Assembly: GCF_007655135.1 (NCBI RefSeq)
Contig: NC_045128.1
Location: forward strand, 30,474,811-30,538,810
DNA from: Punica granatum
Lineage: Eukaryota; Streptophyta; Magnoliopsida; Myrtales; Lythraceae
Length of the DNA: 64,000 nt
Direction: 5' to 3'
Shown here: positions 48,119-60,705 of the stretch, piece after piece
Layout: each line of letters starts with the position of its first letter
Position numbering within the stretch: the stretch's first letter is position 1
Notes under the pieces: generated by a model
The model's input: only the letters and a program-made list of their open reading frames with translations
The model's database searches: none
Told to the model about the DNA's origin: nothing
Program-made: the position numbers and the translations under genes

Positions 48119-48898
48119 CCCCTCTAGCTAACTCCCCTTGCTCTTCCATTCTGAGCCTATTGATCTCCTTCGTAAACAGAAAAAAAGGGTAGAAAGCGAA
48201 TATACTTGAATTGAATGATGGTGCAAATGAATACACAAGCTAAAAGTATTTCAGATGGAGTGAATTGCAGGTACTTACGAAAATGGGTATATAGTAGAGA
48301 CTAGGGAACTCTATGATCTGGTCCGATCTTATGAGGTCCTGAGTTTGATTTTCCATGATATAATGAATAAGTCTATGCATAAAATGAAGTTTGTTCAGTT
48401 CATTCATGGATTCTTGAAGAATGAAAGTGGGAACCATTCTTCACGATTATGGTTGGAATTTTGTCCATCCTAGGCTGGATTATATTAGTACTCTTGATTA
48501 TAGGGGGTGCAGGTATAATGTTTGTTCATTGAATCAATTTCTCATAAAGATCATACAGTTAAAGAAAAATCTTTTGTTTGTTTTTATGAAAAGTTGGTCG
48601 AAATGGTTTCACAACTGTGTACATACCTTTGATTATTAGGATTCATAGCATCAAAGTATTGATAAGAATTATTTCTGATGAGAATTTGGATGGTTTTGAT
48701 TTATACATGTCCAATGCTAATCTTATTTAAGATAGTTTATTTCAATAGGCATGTCACTGCCTTCCCTCGACAGAGATAACGAATGCATCTGAATAATCCC
48801 ATCGCTCAAAAAGTAACAAAAGTTATTATTGACTTTGCATTGGTTTGATTTTAGGCCCAGTTCTTAGCCTTATTTTGCTATAACTCCATTTTCTGGCT
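48119..48898. other. Intergenic
   Basis: It includes copy 2 of the 45-bp repeat. Open frames near 48421-48639 have no domain. Confidence 0.4.
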
Positions 48899-48906
48899 GG
48901 TTATTA

Positions 48907-49102
48907 TCAGAGACGGACGCAAGATTTAACTCGAGGGAAGGCGATTTTCTTGGAGGGGCAATAAGAACATTCACTTTCCGACTTAAGAGGGGACGAATAA
49001 TAATAATTTCATCAAAATTTGAAGGATGATATACAAATTTCCTTAGAACATGGAAATTTTAGGAAGCGATTGCCCCTCTCAGCCCCTGGAGGGTCCATCC
49101 CT
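48907..49102. mobile_element. hAT-type MITE
   Basis: Inward-facing ends TCAGAGACGGACGC and AGGGATGGACCC are flanked by GGTTATTA (48899-48906) and GGTTCTTA (49103-49110), an 8-bp target duplication with one mismatch. The subterminal GAGGGGCAA segments are also inverted. Confidence 0.65.
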
Positions 49103-49110
49103 GGTTCTTA

Positions 49111-50036
49111 TATATATACTTGACCATCCTCTCCCTACTATTGTTGCAGATTTACCAAGTTGGTATTTTTGTTGTCTCCTGTAAAGATATTGATGCCGCG
49201 AACGTGACAAAGTTAAGTAGAGAAAATTCTTCCCCCATGCATCAACTGCATGCAGAAGTCATCCATGCATGCATGCATGCATTCACCATCAGATCAAGTA
49301 AAAAAACATCGATGAAGTTTCATCTACATTATGCATGCACATTGTTTAATTTTTTCATTCTTTCAGTTTAGTGTATGTGTGGTAGCATTCCTTTTCTTGA
49401 TTTATTTTTGAGTCGTCTATCGGTTTAAATGACAACTGTCTATTGTTATAATTGGCTTCTTGATATTAAATCCACTATTTCGCATCTTTTTTTAAATGAA
49501 AGTTACTGGAATCCTTTTGGAATTAATTAGGTGATTTCTTTCCTCCCATCCTTTTTATACTTTCCGAACCATTCATTCCTATTAAATCCATCTTCTATAT
49601 TCAGTTTCTCGAAAGTCATTAAAATCCTTCGGAGTTACACGAATAAAACCTTTTCTTCTCTCCATGATCAATGAAACCAGTAATTCCTAATGCCATAACA
49701 TAGGTTGCCGAGTAGCAGGCAAGGCCATAAAATCAAAGAAAAATATTTGAAGGTGTATTCTCACTGTAATTCCCCATCCCTAGCCTCACACCTTAGCAAT
49801 TCACTTGTCAATGCCCAACAATTTCCTCATCCGATGACTACATCAAACCTCTCCTTTATTCCTTGGGTACCAGTTCTAGGATCGATCGAGGATATCATAG
49901 GGCCGCTGTATGAGGGTAATCAGACAATTTTTCTTGGCTCAGGTGGTCGAGCACAATGTCCCTGACCTGTTTTAATATTTTAGTTAATATTTTTTTTTGT
50001 CCTTTTCTTTAAATATCCTTTCTATATTCTTTTAAC
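49111..50036. other. Intergenic
   Basis: A CATG tetranucleotide run lies at about 49262-49282. Two open frames (49120-49371 and 49705-49965) have no recognised product. Confidence 0.4.
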
Positions 50037-50245
50037 CCTTTCATAATCTAATATTATCAAATTCCTTTTTATTTCCTATAATGTTCTTTACCCTCTCTTC
50101 TCCAAAATTATCAACTTTACATATATATAGATATATATCTTTCTCCTTTTTTCAAGAACCCTTTACTATAAAAAGATATAACCAATAATTTGACCCTTTC
50201 ATTATCTAATATTATCAAATTCCTTTCTATTTCCTCTAATGTTCT
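50037..50245. repeat. Tandem repeat, period about 158 bp, split by the LTR element
   Basis: CCCTTTCATAATCTAATATT at 50037 recurs as CCCTTTCATTATCTAATATT at 50195. The second unit is interrupted after AATGTTCT and resumes at 52641 with TTCTTTACCCTCTCTTCTC, which matches the interior of unit 1 from about 50079. Confidence 0.75.
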
Positions 50246-52640
50246 TGTAAAAATCCGAAAATTTTTATACGATAAAAATCGATAAATACACATTAATTTT
50301 ATTAAATATAAAGAGTATTTCGAAAATTATAATCTTAATTGAACGACTAAAAATACCGTAAAATATCACGATCCACCGCCATTTTTAACCAGTAAAACAA
50401 TTGAGAGTATATATTTCGGGAGTGAGCTTGATGTCCAGTGAATAACCACAACATAAACTAGCTGAATCATTGCACAAGTTCAGTAATATCACAAAAATAT
50501 CATCGAGATCTCCAAAACTCAGATTATCCTAGTGCCCTTTCTCAACTCCCAATCATAGTGACGGCTTCACATTGGCAGCCTCTTTGCTCCAAGTAATCAT
50601 TTCCTACTGATCGGCTAACGACTGGCTCAGGACGCCACATGACTCACCAACTTCCATCAATCCCGATTGTATAACTCAAAATCTCACTACTCATTTTCAA
50701 ATATCATAATCGATCATATAAAAATACATGCATGATTTGAAAGACTGACATGACCATGAAATACAGTTATAAAAATATTAGTTTTGTTCTAAATTTTGTT
50801 TTGTAACAAAACAAACCATAAGTTTTCTAAATTGTCTCAAAAATGACATCCGTTATAAATTCCGTCAATTTTGCATACGTGGACTGTTAACTTCAGACAT
50901 AAATTAATAAACAAATAAGATAGGTTAAATAAAAAAATTCAAATTTTCAAAAAAATTTCAATTTCATCATAAATTTGGTATGTAATGAAAAAAACCATAT
51001 GATTTATCAGATGATGTGTAAACTTTGTGAGTCTCGTGAAGTCCACATAGGTAAATAGAAGGCAAACTTAACAGAATGGTAACGAGAGGTCAAATCTAAG
51101 ACGATTATCAAAATATGTGGTTTTTTTGTACAAAACAAAATTTAAGACAAAACTGATACATTTTACAAAATTTAGGTTTTTTTTTGTGTAATTTGCCCTA
51201 AAATTAATAGTTTGGCAATAGATTACTCACCTTGTAACATTAAAATACCGAAATCGATTCTTTACTATTTTTCTCAAAATTTCTCTCACGCTGCTCTCGG
51301 CTTTTCTATCAAACTGCTAAAACTTGAAATTGAATGAAATGGCCCAGAATTGAACAAGAGGCAAATTTATAAAGGGGCAAATAACATGGCGGTGGAATTG
51401 ATGCATTTGAGTGGCCCGCGGGGGAAAGTGAAAGATTGAAGGGAAATGGACACATGGAAAGCAATAGGAAGTTTATCTCCTTGAAAACAAAAGTTAGTAT
51501 TAATTAATCATTAGTAAATTTAGCGTTAAATTGCATAAATTTGAAAAAAAAAGTATGTGTATGAGAATGTGAAAATCTAGGATGTTACAAACTCTCCACC
51601 TTTAAAGAATTTCGTCCCCGAAATTCATATTGTCAAAAATAATTTTATATCCCACGGGCTCAGGAGATCGAAAAATCTAAGCTCTGATACGAATTGTAAA
51701 AATCTAAAAAAATTTATACAAAAATATCGATAAATACATATGAATTTTCATAAATATAAAGAGTATTTTGAAAATTATAATCTTAATTGAACAACTAAAA
51801 ATACCGTAAAATGTCATGATTCACTGTAATTTTTAACCCGTAAAACAACTGAGAGAATATATTTTGGGGGTGAACTTGATGCCCAGTGAATAACCACAAT
51901 CTAAAGTAGCAGGATCATAGCACGAGTTCAGTAATGTCACAAAAATATCTCGAGACTTCTAGAACTCAAATCATCCCCTTGCCTCTTCTTAGCTCCCGAC
52001 TACAGTGGCGACTCCACACTGGCAGCCTCTTTGCTCCAAGTAGTAATTTCCTATTGTTCGGCTAATGACTGGCTCGGGCGTCACATGACTCACCAACTTC
52101 TATCAATTCCAGTTGCACAACTCAAAATTTCACTACTCATTTTCATATATTATAATCGATCATATAAAAATACATGCATGATCCGAAATATTAACATGAC
52201 CATGATAATTCAATTTTAAAAATACCACTGTAACGATAATAAAAGTACTAATATAGGAATAGATTACTCACCTTGACAAGTCCCACTAACATCAAAATAC
52301 CGAAACCGATTATTCACTATTTTTCTCAAAATTTCTCTCACGTTGCTCTTGACTTTTCTCTCAAACTGCAAAAACTTGAAATTGAATGAAATGACCCAGA
52401 ATTGAACAAGAGGCAAATTTATAAAGGGGCAAATAACATGGCGGCGGAATTGATGCATTCGAGTGGCCCGCGTGGGCAAGTGAAAGATTGAAGGGAAATG
52501 GACACATGGAAAGCAGTAGGAAGTTTATCTCCTTGAAAACAAAAAGTTATAGTATTGATTAATCATCAGTAAATTTAGCGTTAAATTGCATAAATTTGAA
52601 AAAGTATGCGTATGAGAACGTGAAAATCTAGGATGTTACA
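50246..52640 (-). mobile_element. Miniature Ty3/Gypsy-type LTR retrotransposon with 105-bp internal region
   Basis: Two direct LTRs (50246-51589 and 51695-52640) begin TGTAAAAATC and end GATGTTACA, flanked by a perfect 5-bp duplication GTTCT (50241-50245, 52641-52645). Read on the minus strand, the internal 105 bp starts ATTCGTATCAGAGCTTAG, an initiator-Met-type primer-binding site with one change. It ends GGGGACGAAATTCTTTAAAGG, the signature near the polypurine tract of Gypsy chromoviruses. So the LTR starts TGTAACATCC on that strand. All coding DNA is missing. The left LTR is about 400 bp longer because of a nested insertion. Confidence 0.85.
50778..51200. mobile_element. MITE nested in the left LTR
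   Basis: This stretch is present in one LTR and absent from the other. It contains inverted segments TTAGTTTTGTTCTAAATTTTG (left) and its counterpart ending ...AAAATTTAAGACAAAACTGA (about 51130-51152). Boundaries are approximate. Confidence 0.6.
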
Positions 52641-52645
52641 GTTCT

Positions 52646-53229
52646 TTACCCTCTCTTCTCTAAAATTATCAACTTTATATTTATATCTTTCTGCTTTTTT
52701 GCAAAAATTCCTCTATTATAAAAAGATCAATCATTTTGGTTGCCTACCTGATGCAAGAATTTATGGCTCAATAAAAATTCAAGCTTTCAATTTTTTGTAG
52801 TTTATATAAAATGACCGAAATTAATTTCCTATTACTTTTTATTTATCTCAATGGAAAGCCCAAATAGTATGAAATGTTGTATCATATTAAATTACAATAT
52901 ATGATAATAATAAAATTACAAGTTGGGTAAAAGTAAAGTAATGAAAATTTCATGAAACCCAAATTACTATTATAGTAATTTTAATTATAACAAAATGAAA
53001 TGCTAAAGGAATGATGATGCGGTTAGTGATGATATAATATAATATGATAAAATGGCTTTGAACCCGCAACAATGTGCGGGCATTGACCTAATATTATTTA
53101 TAAGTATAGTTATGGTAAGTAATTAAAACTGGTCCGCGTATTGACCATACGGGGGCAGTGTTTTTTAATAATTTTTTCGAATTTCTTTATATTTTCAAAA
53201 GTTTTTATGAACTTACATAATTTTTAAGG
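52646..53229 (+). other. Intergenic ending in a Helitron-like 3' terminus
   Basis: CCCGCAACAATGTGCGGG (53063-53080) forms a hairpin, followed by CATTGAC, CTAA (53088-53091) and T. This is the Helitron 3' architecture also seen at 378. The 5' terminus was not located. Confidence 0.5.
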
Positions 53230-55590
53230 AGCTCATGTGCAGGAGTAGAACGAGAACGGAGTATGGATTACAGATGACTCTATTATGCGTGAAATGGCAG
53301 TTCGACTTTTTAAGGAGCTCTACGCATCTTCTCAGGATCCAATTCCTTTTAGTACAGATCATCATTTTCTAGCTCTGCGATCCGATGCTCGGGACATTCT
53401 TTCAGCCCCAGTTACAGCGGATCGGATGGGTTCCAAGCGGTTTTCTATCATGCCATTTGGGATACTGTCTCTGGTTCGGTTGTTGAGTACGTGATGGGGG
53501 GGTTTTCTCGTTATGGAAGCCCATGGCGGAGGTTAATGCGACTCTATTGGTTTTAATTCTGAAAATGCAGAATCTGGAGACGATTCACAATTTCAGATTG
53601 ATCAGCCTTGCAACATCTCTTACAAGATGGTCACTAAGCTAATTGCCAATCGGTTTCAGCAGTTTATCCCGGGCCTTATCTCCCCGAATCAGTCTAGTTT
53701 TGTGCGGGGCCGCCATATCCAAGACAATATTATTATTGCTCAGGAGTTGATTCATTCGATGGTCGCATGAAGAAGAGGAGTCGATTCATGACCATTAAAG
53801 TTGACCTGGAGAAAGCGTATTATTGCTTGAGGTGGCATTTTATTGCAGATACTCTTCAGGCTGTGGGCATTCCTGAGTATCTAGGGAGAATTATTATGGA
53901 CTGCATTTCCTCTGCCACGATGCAAGTCTTATGGAATGGGGATCTCACGGACGAATTTTATATAGGTAGAGGAATTCGACAAGGCTGTCCTTTGTCTCCA
54001 TACCAATCTGTTTTGTGTGTGGAGCGTTTAGCTCACTTAATCTCGTATTCAACGGATGCTGGTAGGTGTCGGCCTATCCAAGTTGGCTCTAGAGGCCCCC
54101 GATCTCTCATTTGATGTTCGCATATGACCAGTTACTTTTCGCAGAAGCAACGGTGGATAAGACGAAAGAGGTATGTGCTGTGCTTGATGTATTCTACAAG
54201 GCCTCATGCCAAAAAGTGAGCTCGTTGAAGACAATGGTTTACTTCTCAAATAATGTTCCTATTAATCCCTGTCGAGATATCTTTTCAGTTAGCGATTTTT
54301 CTATGGCTGATAACCTTGGCATGTATTTGGGGTTCCTGATAGTTCATGGAGTTGTTCAGAAGTCTCATTTTCAGGAAATGGTTAATGGGGTTCGCAACCA
54401 TTTAAACGGATGGTCAACTTCAACCCTTTCTATGGCAAGGAGAAGGACACTCATCCAATATATTCTTCTTGCTATCCCGTCCTATACAATGCATGTTGTG
54501 AGTCTTTTGGTCAGAATTTGTAACGAATTAGAGAAGATATGCCGTGATTTTTTATGGGGGCACTCCTCAGAAAGGCGTAAAGTTTATCTCGTAGAATGGG
54601 ACATCATAACTTAGCCTAGGGTATCTGGCGGTTTAGGCTTGAGGAAAGTAGCTGATTTCACACGACTCTCTAGGGTAAGATTAGATGGGGATTGTTTACG
54701 AGGCCTAATGAACTATGGGCTCGGTTTCTTTGACATAAATATCCTGGGAGGGAGGGCCCTAATTTTGCACTCTTAGCTCAGCTCAACCAACAGATTCTTG
54801 GCTTTGGAAGGAAGCGGTATCAGCTTGGAATAAATTATCTAGTGGCATCAGTTGGCTAGTTGGAGACGAGAATCGGGCATGATTCTGAGAGGATTGTTAG
54901 GTTCCAGGTTGTGATCTTTTACTTGATGGTGCGATTGCCGTTGCACCTAAAAGTGAAACTTTTCGGGAGAGACTTGTACATGACTTTGTTACTAAGGAGG
55001 GGAACTGGCGATGGGATGCTTCTACACCTTTTATTGATATTTTGACCCTTCTTCGTATTGCTGCTATTCGTCCTCCTATCCTGGGTATGGGTCATGATAC
55101 CATCTATTGGAGACTCTTTACCTCAAGTGAGTACTCGGCTGCTTCCGCTTATGCACTTCTCACGGACCAAGCCTGGAATTTGCATGAACCTCTCCGGAAA
55201 TCTATTTGGTCTTGGGATAGACCTGGGAGGATTTGGGTTTTTCTTTGGTTGGTGGCTCACAATCGACCGTTCACCAATGAGCATTGCGATCAACATTGTT
55301 GCGTCCTCTCTGTGCCAAAGATGTAACCTTGCTCCAGAATCAGTCCTCCATGTACTCAGAGATTGTTCTCTCACGAAGACTATATGGACCGGGTTGCATG
55401 GTTTATGGGGTGTCGAAAGCTGATTTGAGAAGTCGACTCTGTGGCCATCAAGGAACTTCTCATAGGCCATGAGGTAGGAGCACCTCTGCTTCGCCCTCTT
55501 CTTTCTATGTCTCGCCGTTTGATGGCAAGGTATCGGGAAGTTGTAGTGGCTCATACTTACAAGGGAGGTAACTGTGTGCGGATTGTTTAG
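53230..55590 (+). pseudogene. Decayed L1-type LINE ORF2 fragment
   Basis: In order: an RT N-terminal piece (53285-53494); ANRFQQFIPGLISPNQSSFV and GRHIQDNIIIAQELI (53640-53760, another frame); RT palm (53767-54114, GIRQGCPLSPY); frame change; degraded active site FAYDQLLF in place of FADD (54111 onward); RT thumb to 54614 with a stop; then zf-RVT (CNLAPESVLHVLRDCSLTKTIW, about 55330-55390). Several frameshifts, stops and a deletion near 53510-53590 make it dead. The endonuclease is absent. Its sequence differs from the 27.7-32.8 kb LINE. Confidence 0.85.
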
Positions 55591-56777
55591 TGCGAAGAGC
55601 TGTTTCTTTACCTTTGAGTTTTCACTTTTTTATGTTCGGTTTCTAATGGCCACGGTTCTTTATTACTAGGTGATCTCACATGAACCTCCATGTTCCGGTA
55701 TTGCACCTTTTAGTTCATCCGGGGTTTTGCCCCATTATCTACCGAAAAAACACTTACATAATTTTTCATTTTTTTTAATCCCTTTAGTCCTCCCTAAAAC
55801 GTTTGATGACAATCTTCTTTATATATTTTTCACCATCCTTTTCAAGCACGTCTTCTTAAAAATTAATTTTTGAAATTGAGCATGTACTATTATGCTGTAG
55901 AAAAAGTTATATTATAATTATTTATACTATCGGCAAGTATATGTTGTCACGTATCTCTTTTTTTTTTTTTCCCTTCTTCTCTATAAAAAAACTTATGCTG
56001 TACTTTAAAAAAAAAATAAGAAGGGCTCGGGTTTGGCCTTACTAATATTTTGAGATAAAGATTCAATAAAATTTCTTATTAAAAACTTATTGTACCAGCC
56101 GTATCGTTGGGTCAATTTCCTAGCTAGCTATATGCATAAACATATGACATCTAAATTACAAACTGGAGAAGGAAACCGTTGGTGTAACTTTTCCTTGCCA
56201 CCATTGCCCATAATGAAATAATTTGGTTGATTAAGAGCCATCAGATTAGAAAGGAGTTGAAAATACATTAGTAATTTCAAATACTAACTTTACCTACCAA
56301 CTCATAACTACTCCCGTAATTTCCTCTATCCCCCTCCCCTCCCCTCCCCTCCCCTTTCCCAAGCCATCATCTCAATCCTCCTCTCTCCTTTCACACGATT
56401 TTCCATTCTCATTTTTTTTTTATTAATTTTATTTTCATTGAAGAATTTATTATCACCTATTAAATAAGGGATTACTCTCACCCTTAAACCGTAGAAAATG
56501 TCTATATCAATATGTTTAAAATGGCTCTATGTAAAAATATATATAAAAAAAAAGTTATATAACACCATGCATAGAGCTAGTCAGACTCTCGTGTATGTAA
56601 AGTTAACAAGATAACTAGAAGAGATGAAATCAGCCCAAAAAACACAAGAGTTTAATATAAAGCCCAATCAGAAGCCCAAGCCCAATATTCATTCAATTGC
56701 TACAAAATTTGATGAAGCCCAACCCATAAGCGCGAGCCGAAGCCCATATATCTCAATCTTCCACGGAAGAACAAATC
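55591..56777. other. Intergenic upstream of the DHHC gene
   Basis: AT-rich with poly-T/poly-A runs. A (CTCCC)n minisatellite lies at about 56329-56358. No gene is recognised. Confidence 0.5.
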
Positions 56778-56895
56778 TTTTGGGCCCCTGAAGTTTTGTC
56801 GTCGAGCTCTTTGCCCCCTGAAGTTTGCACCCAAGCAAAAGTTTAGTGCTCAAAGTCAAAAGTGGTATGTAGACAAACTTCAGGGTGCAAAGTAT
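56778..56895. mobile_element. Short foldback MITE near the DHHC gene promoter
   Basis: TTTGGGCCCCTGAAGTTTTG and an inner TTTGCCCCCTGAAGTTTGCA face the inverted CAAACTTCAGGGTGCAAA. It sits about 115 bp upstream of the start codon, so it lies in or next to the promoter or leader. Confidence 0.5.
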
Positions 56896-57008
56896 AAATT
56901 ACCAAATTTCCTGCCTTCTGATCTGACGAGCTAGCGGAGGAGTTGAGACTCGGAGCTCCGGAATCAGCTCGTTCTTTCTTGTTCTTCTTCCCGGCGAAAA
57001 TCCGCACC

Positions 57009-59268
57009 ATGGAGTGGGAGAGACTCCTGTCGATCCCGGTCTTCGCGGTGTTGCTGCAGATGGGGTTCGTGTACTACGTCACGGTGTTCTCGTTCCTCGA
57101 CGATTGGCTCGGGTTGCGGACCTCGGTGGGGTCGTTGAACGCCATCATCTTCACCTCCTTGATCTGCTACTGCCTCTTCTCCTTCTTCGTCTGCGTCCTC
57201 ACCGACCCGGGTCGCGTTCCGCCCTCGTACGTCCCCGACGTGGAGGACAGCGACGTCTCGGATCAAGAAACTAAGCAACCCGTGAGTCTCGATTTGTTGT
57301 TTTCTGGGTTGAAGTTAAAGGAAGCTGCTTGATGTCCCTTTTCGGTTGATCTCATGAATATGTTAGACGCCCATTTCTTGGAAAATGCTGGTAATGATGA
57401 CGATGGTTGGGATTCTGATAGATAAAATGAAGTTCTGAGCTCAAGTTTTGCCGTGAACAGTTGCAATATGTGTCGCAATATTAGTTTTTTTAGATAAATG
57501 AATCTCTGTTTGCATGTGTTAAGAGGTGAGACTGCTGCCGACGAAAAGACATCATAGAAAGCTGATGAGTGTGTAATTTCGGTGAAAATCAGGCATGAGG
57601 AAGTGTTAATGTCTGAGGAAGTAAGAAATCTTCAAGCCTTTGGTTGTTGAAATTAAATGTTGTTTCAGTGACCCTATGGATTTTAACGGTTAAGTTTGAA
57701 CTTGTTGTTTTTCTATTATATTGTTGTCTTTTCTGATCGGATATCTTGGCTTGTTTTCGTATTTTATGAATAGATTTGCTTGAAACATATTAGCCATTAG
57801 GGATCTTTCTACTAACTTAATATTGGAGTATAGCATGTCTCAGTCGTGTGATCGTAAGTTGCTGTAGAACAACCTTGTAGTTATGCTCAATTTGTTTCTG
57901 AAGTTTGGGATTGTAAGTTCACCTGAAGTATCTGTGTCACGTTTCTGATAGGTCATGCTGCCTAGGAAATGCGACACTTGCTCCAACTACAAGCCTCCGA
58001 GGTGTCACCATTGTCGGGTTTGCAAAAGATGTGTCTTGAGAATGGTAAGGGCAGTTTGTGCATAAATCCATCCTGGAATTGTTTGGCTCTTCGACAGTCC
58101 TTTGGTTTTGCTTGGTATCTGTATGAACTATGTTGGGCCATTCCAGAACCTCAGAATAGTAACTTCAGTGCAGGATCACCACTGTGTATGGACAAACAAT
58201 TGTGTTGGTTATTGGAACTACAAGGCTTTCTTCATTCTTGTGCTATCGGCAACCTTGGGAAGTATATACGCTATGGTATGTTCCATGGATGGTATTGATC
58301 GTTATAGCCTAGATAAGAGGCCTCGAATTTTCATTAATTTTCTGCTTGCATAGGTAATTGTTGTCTCCTCTGCATTCCGAAGGGACTGGGAGTCTACAGG
58401 TCATGCCTTCCCCAAGGTCTTCTATGTAAGACATACTGCACCTTGAAGACTACTATTGCTTTATTTTACAACATTGTCAAGGAACATCTCCGCTGAAAAG
58501 ATAAAAGTGCTTGACGCCCTAGAATGTTCAAGTCTTTTATAAGGAGGCTGGATATGATATTCTCTCTGGGCCTTTCTCCTCTCGAGAAAAGTTATCTGAG
58601 CTGGAAAGAGACAACCGTTGAGAAAATTTTGGGATCATTTGTTCCTTTTGCTCTATATATGTGAAGGTTTCACCCCCCTATTATCAAGCTATTCCAATGA
58701 CTTTCTCCTTTATGCCATATCCTATTGCCAATTGAATTAGAGGAATCTAGTAGAAAGCTTTTCATTTGAAGATGGATATTTCAGGTCATATGTGGCACAC
58801 TCATGATGAGCCTGAGTCTTATACTGGGTAGTCTACTGGTTCGGCACATCTACCTGTTGTCTCATAACATGACTACTATAGAGGTGAGCCTCTCTTCTTG
58901 ACTCTTCCTTCATGCATGCCCCTAAATTTTGTCTGTCCAATCTCTAATTTGATTCTGCACCGGGCATGTTGTTAGTCCTATGAAGCAACACGAGCAGCAT
59001 GGTTAGCTCGGAAATCGGGGCAGAGCTATCGTAACCCATTTGACCTTGGGTTCTACAAGAATGTGACACTGGTAATCTCTCTCTCTCTCTCTCTCTCTCT
59101 TCCTGACACATACAACTAGTTTCTCAGATTAAAATGTGTATAAATGACAATTTGGTCCTCCTTTTGGGGCAGGTGTTAGGTCCAAACATGATGAAATGGT
59201 TATGGCCAACAGCAGTAGGCCACCTGAAAGATGGGATCTCTTTCAGGGTCACACGCGATACCTTGTAA
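57009..59268 (+). CDS. PAT15: DHHC-type protein S-acyltransferase, PAT15-like
   Basis: Seven exons, all in phase 0, give 276 residues (Arabidopsis PAT15 has about 271): 57009-57281, 57952-58044, 58174-58275, 58354-58425, 58785-58883, 58976-59071, 59173-59268. Two N-terminal membrane segments lie at about 9-30 and 46-66. The DPGRVP motif (67-72) follows, then the Cys-rich domain ([20 protein letters not shown]). The catalytic DHHC is at 123-126 in a [15 protein letters not shown] context. Two more membrane segments and TTIE (210-213, the TTxE motif) follow. Late residues ([31 protein letters not shown]) match PAT15/16. The enzyme transfers palmitate to cysteines of membrane-associated proteins through an acyl-Cys intermediate. 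Intron 6 has a CT microsatellite (about 59078-59100). The gene appears intact. Confidence 0.93.
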
Positions 59269-60145
59269 AACTGTTCGTATTCCACAGCCTGTGCTTATAC
59301 TATCGACTGCCTATTTGGTTCCATTTTCTTTTCGAATCTTTGGAGGAGGGGTGAGCACATTTTTGAAACTCTCGGGCGGGAAAAACTTCTCTATACATAG
59401 AACTCAATGACTGACACGATATATGATATGAAGATCTCCAATAGAAACCAGGGGCAGTATATACTTGTTTAGAATGCTCAGCGTGCCAGAAGCTTTTTTT
59501 CACAGGAACTTAAAGGAGAACATTTCTTTGTTAGTATTGTTTGGAGGCTGGAGTGTACATTCACTTGTATTTTATAAGGTATCATCCCCTTCGATGAGGC
59601 GTTGCACATTCATTATGTGCGTATTTGTTCTTGCTAGATCCTTTTGTTTGACTATGTAATGTGACCAATCTTTGGTTCAAATCGGGTTCCTCATCTTTTG
59701 ATTGTGGTTATGAATGGGAAAAAAAAAAAAAAGAAGCTTCTAAGAAGAGTTAGCCATCCGAGGCAGAGGTTCATCATCTTTTGATGTGCTCAACAGAAAT
59801 TAGAACCATGACCCAACAATGAAGGTCCGGCTAGACCCGAGCATGGACTGGGTTACGGTCCATCCTTATGGCTTACTCAATCCTATCCTATGTATCCCAC
59901 CAGTGCATTAGCTCGGCAAGTTAGCGCCGTTAAGGTGTGCTCTGACAAAAGTAGAGATATCTTGCCATTAACTGTGTGCTGAAACAAGGGGACATTTCTT
60001 GCCCCTTAGACGTTAGAGATTTAAAAACCGGCTATTGGGTTAATGCATGCCCATCGACCCTGTTGAGATAATAACCCATGCTCGGGACCGCCTGGTCAAG
60101 GTCTAAGTGGTCTCTGCTCCGGGAAACCCATGCGTGTATTAATAT
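59269..60145. other. 3' UTR of the DHHC gene and intergenic DNA
   Basis: The segments GGTCCGGCTAGACCCGAGCATGG (about 59824) and CCCATGCTCGGGACCGCC (about 60075) are roughly inverted and may be ends of a decayed foldback element. No gene is seen. Confidence 0.4.
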
Positions 60146-60705
60146 TAGAGCCGGCAATTTCTAACACGACATGATAACATAACATGGTATGGATACGACT
60201 AAACATGTTTTCGGTCTAAATGAATCCAACGCTGTGAAACCTATATAAATAATTGTGCTTTAACATGTTAAACCGATATAACCAACTTTATAAACATGAT
60301 TAGATCCATTTAAATAAACATGTTTTATCGTGTTACTAAATCTGTTATCTATATACCCGTTTATGAAAAAAATAAAATTAATTTTATATAATATTGATAC
60401 GGTAACTAATTGAATGTGTTTACCATGTTTAATCATGTAAATATTGTAGAAATGAATTCATTTTATTTATTTGTGTTCTATCTTGTAGGTATGTTTATAT
60501 GTGCACAATTGGACATGCTTAATTAAACAGCTTAAGTAGGTAGATCAGTCTTAACCCGAAAATAAACGTGCCGACATGTCGTGTTTGGAGTTTCAGATTT
60601 TGACACGTTTAATAAATGTGGCATGCTCGGACTTAGGTACTTTTACGCAATCCCATTTAATACGTAACTTGTATAAGCATAGCACGACACAGAAAGCCAG
60701 TCCTA
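60146..60705. mobile_element. Diverged hAT relic related to the 17.2 kb element
   Basis: The left end TAGAGCCGGCAATTTCTAACACGACATG and the right end, reverse-complemented, TAGGACTGGCTTTCTGTGTCGTG match the termini of the 17229-18861 element. The interior is the same AACATGTTT/ACACG-rich style. The 8-bp flanks no longer match. Confidence 0.65.

Noticed and set aside
49705..49965. 86-codon plus-strand frame
   Set aside because: No start context, domain or splice partners recognised.
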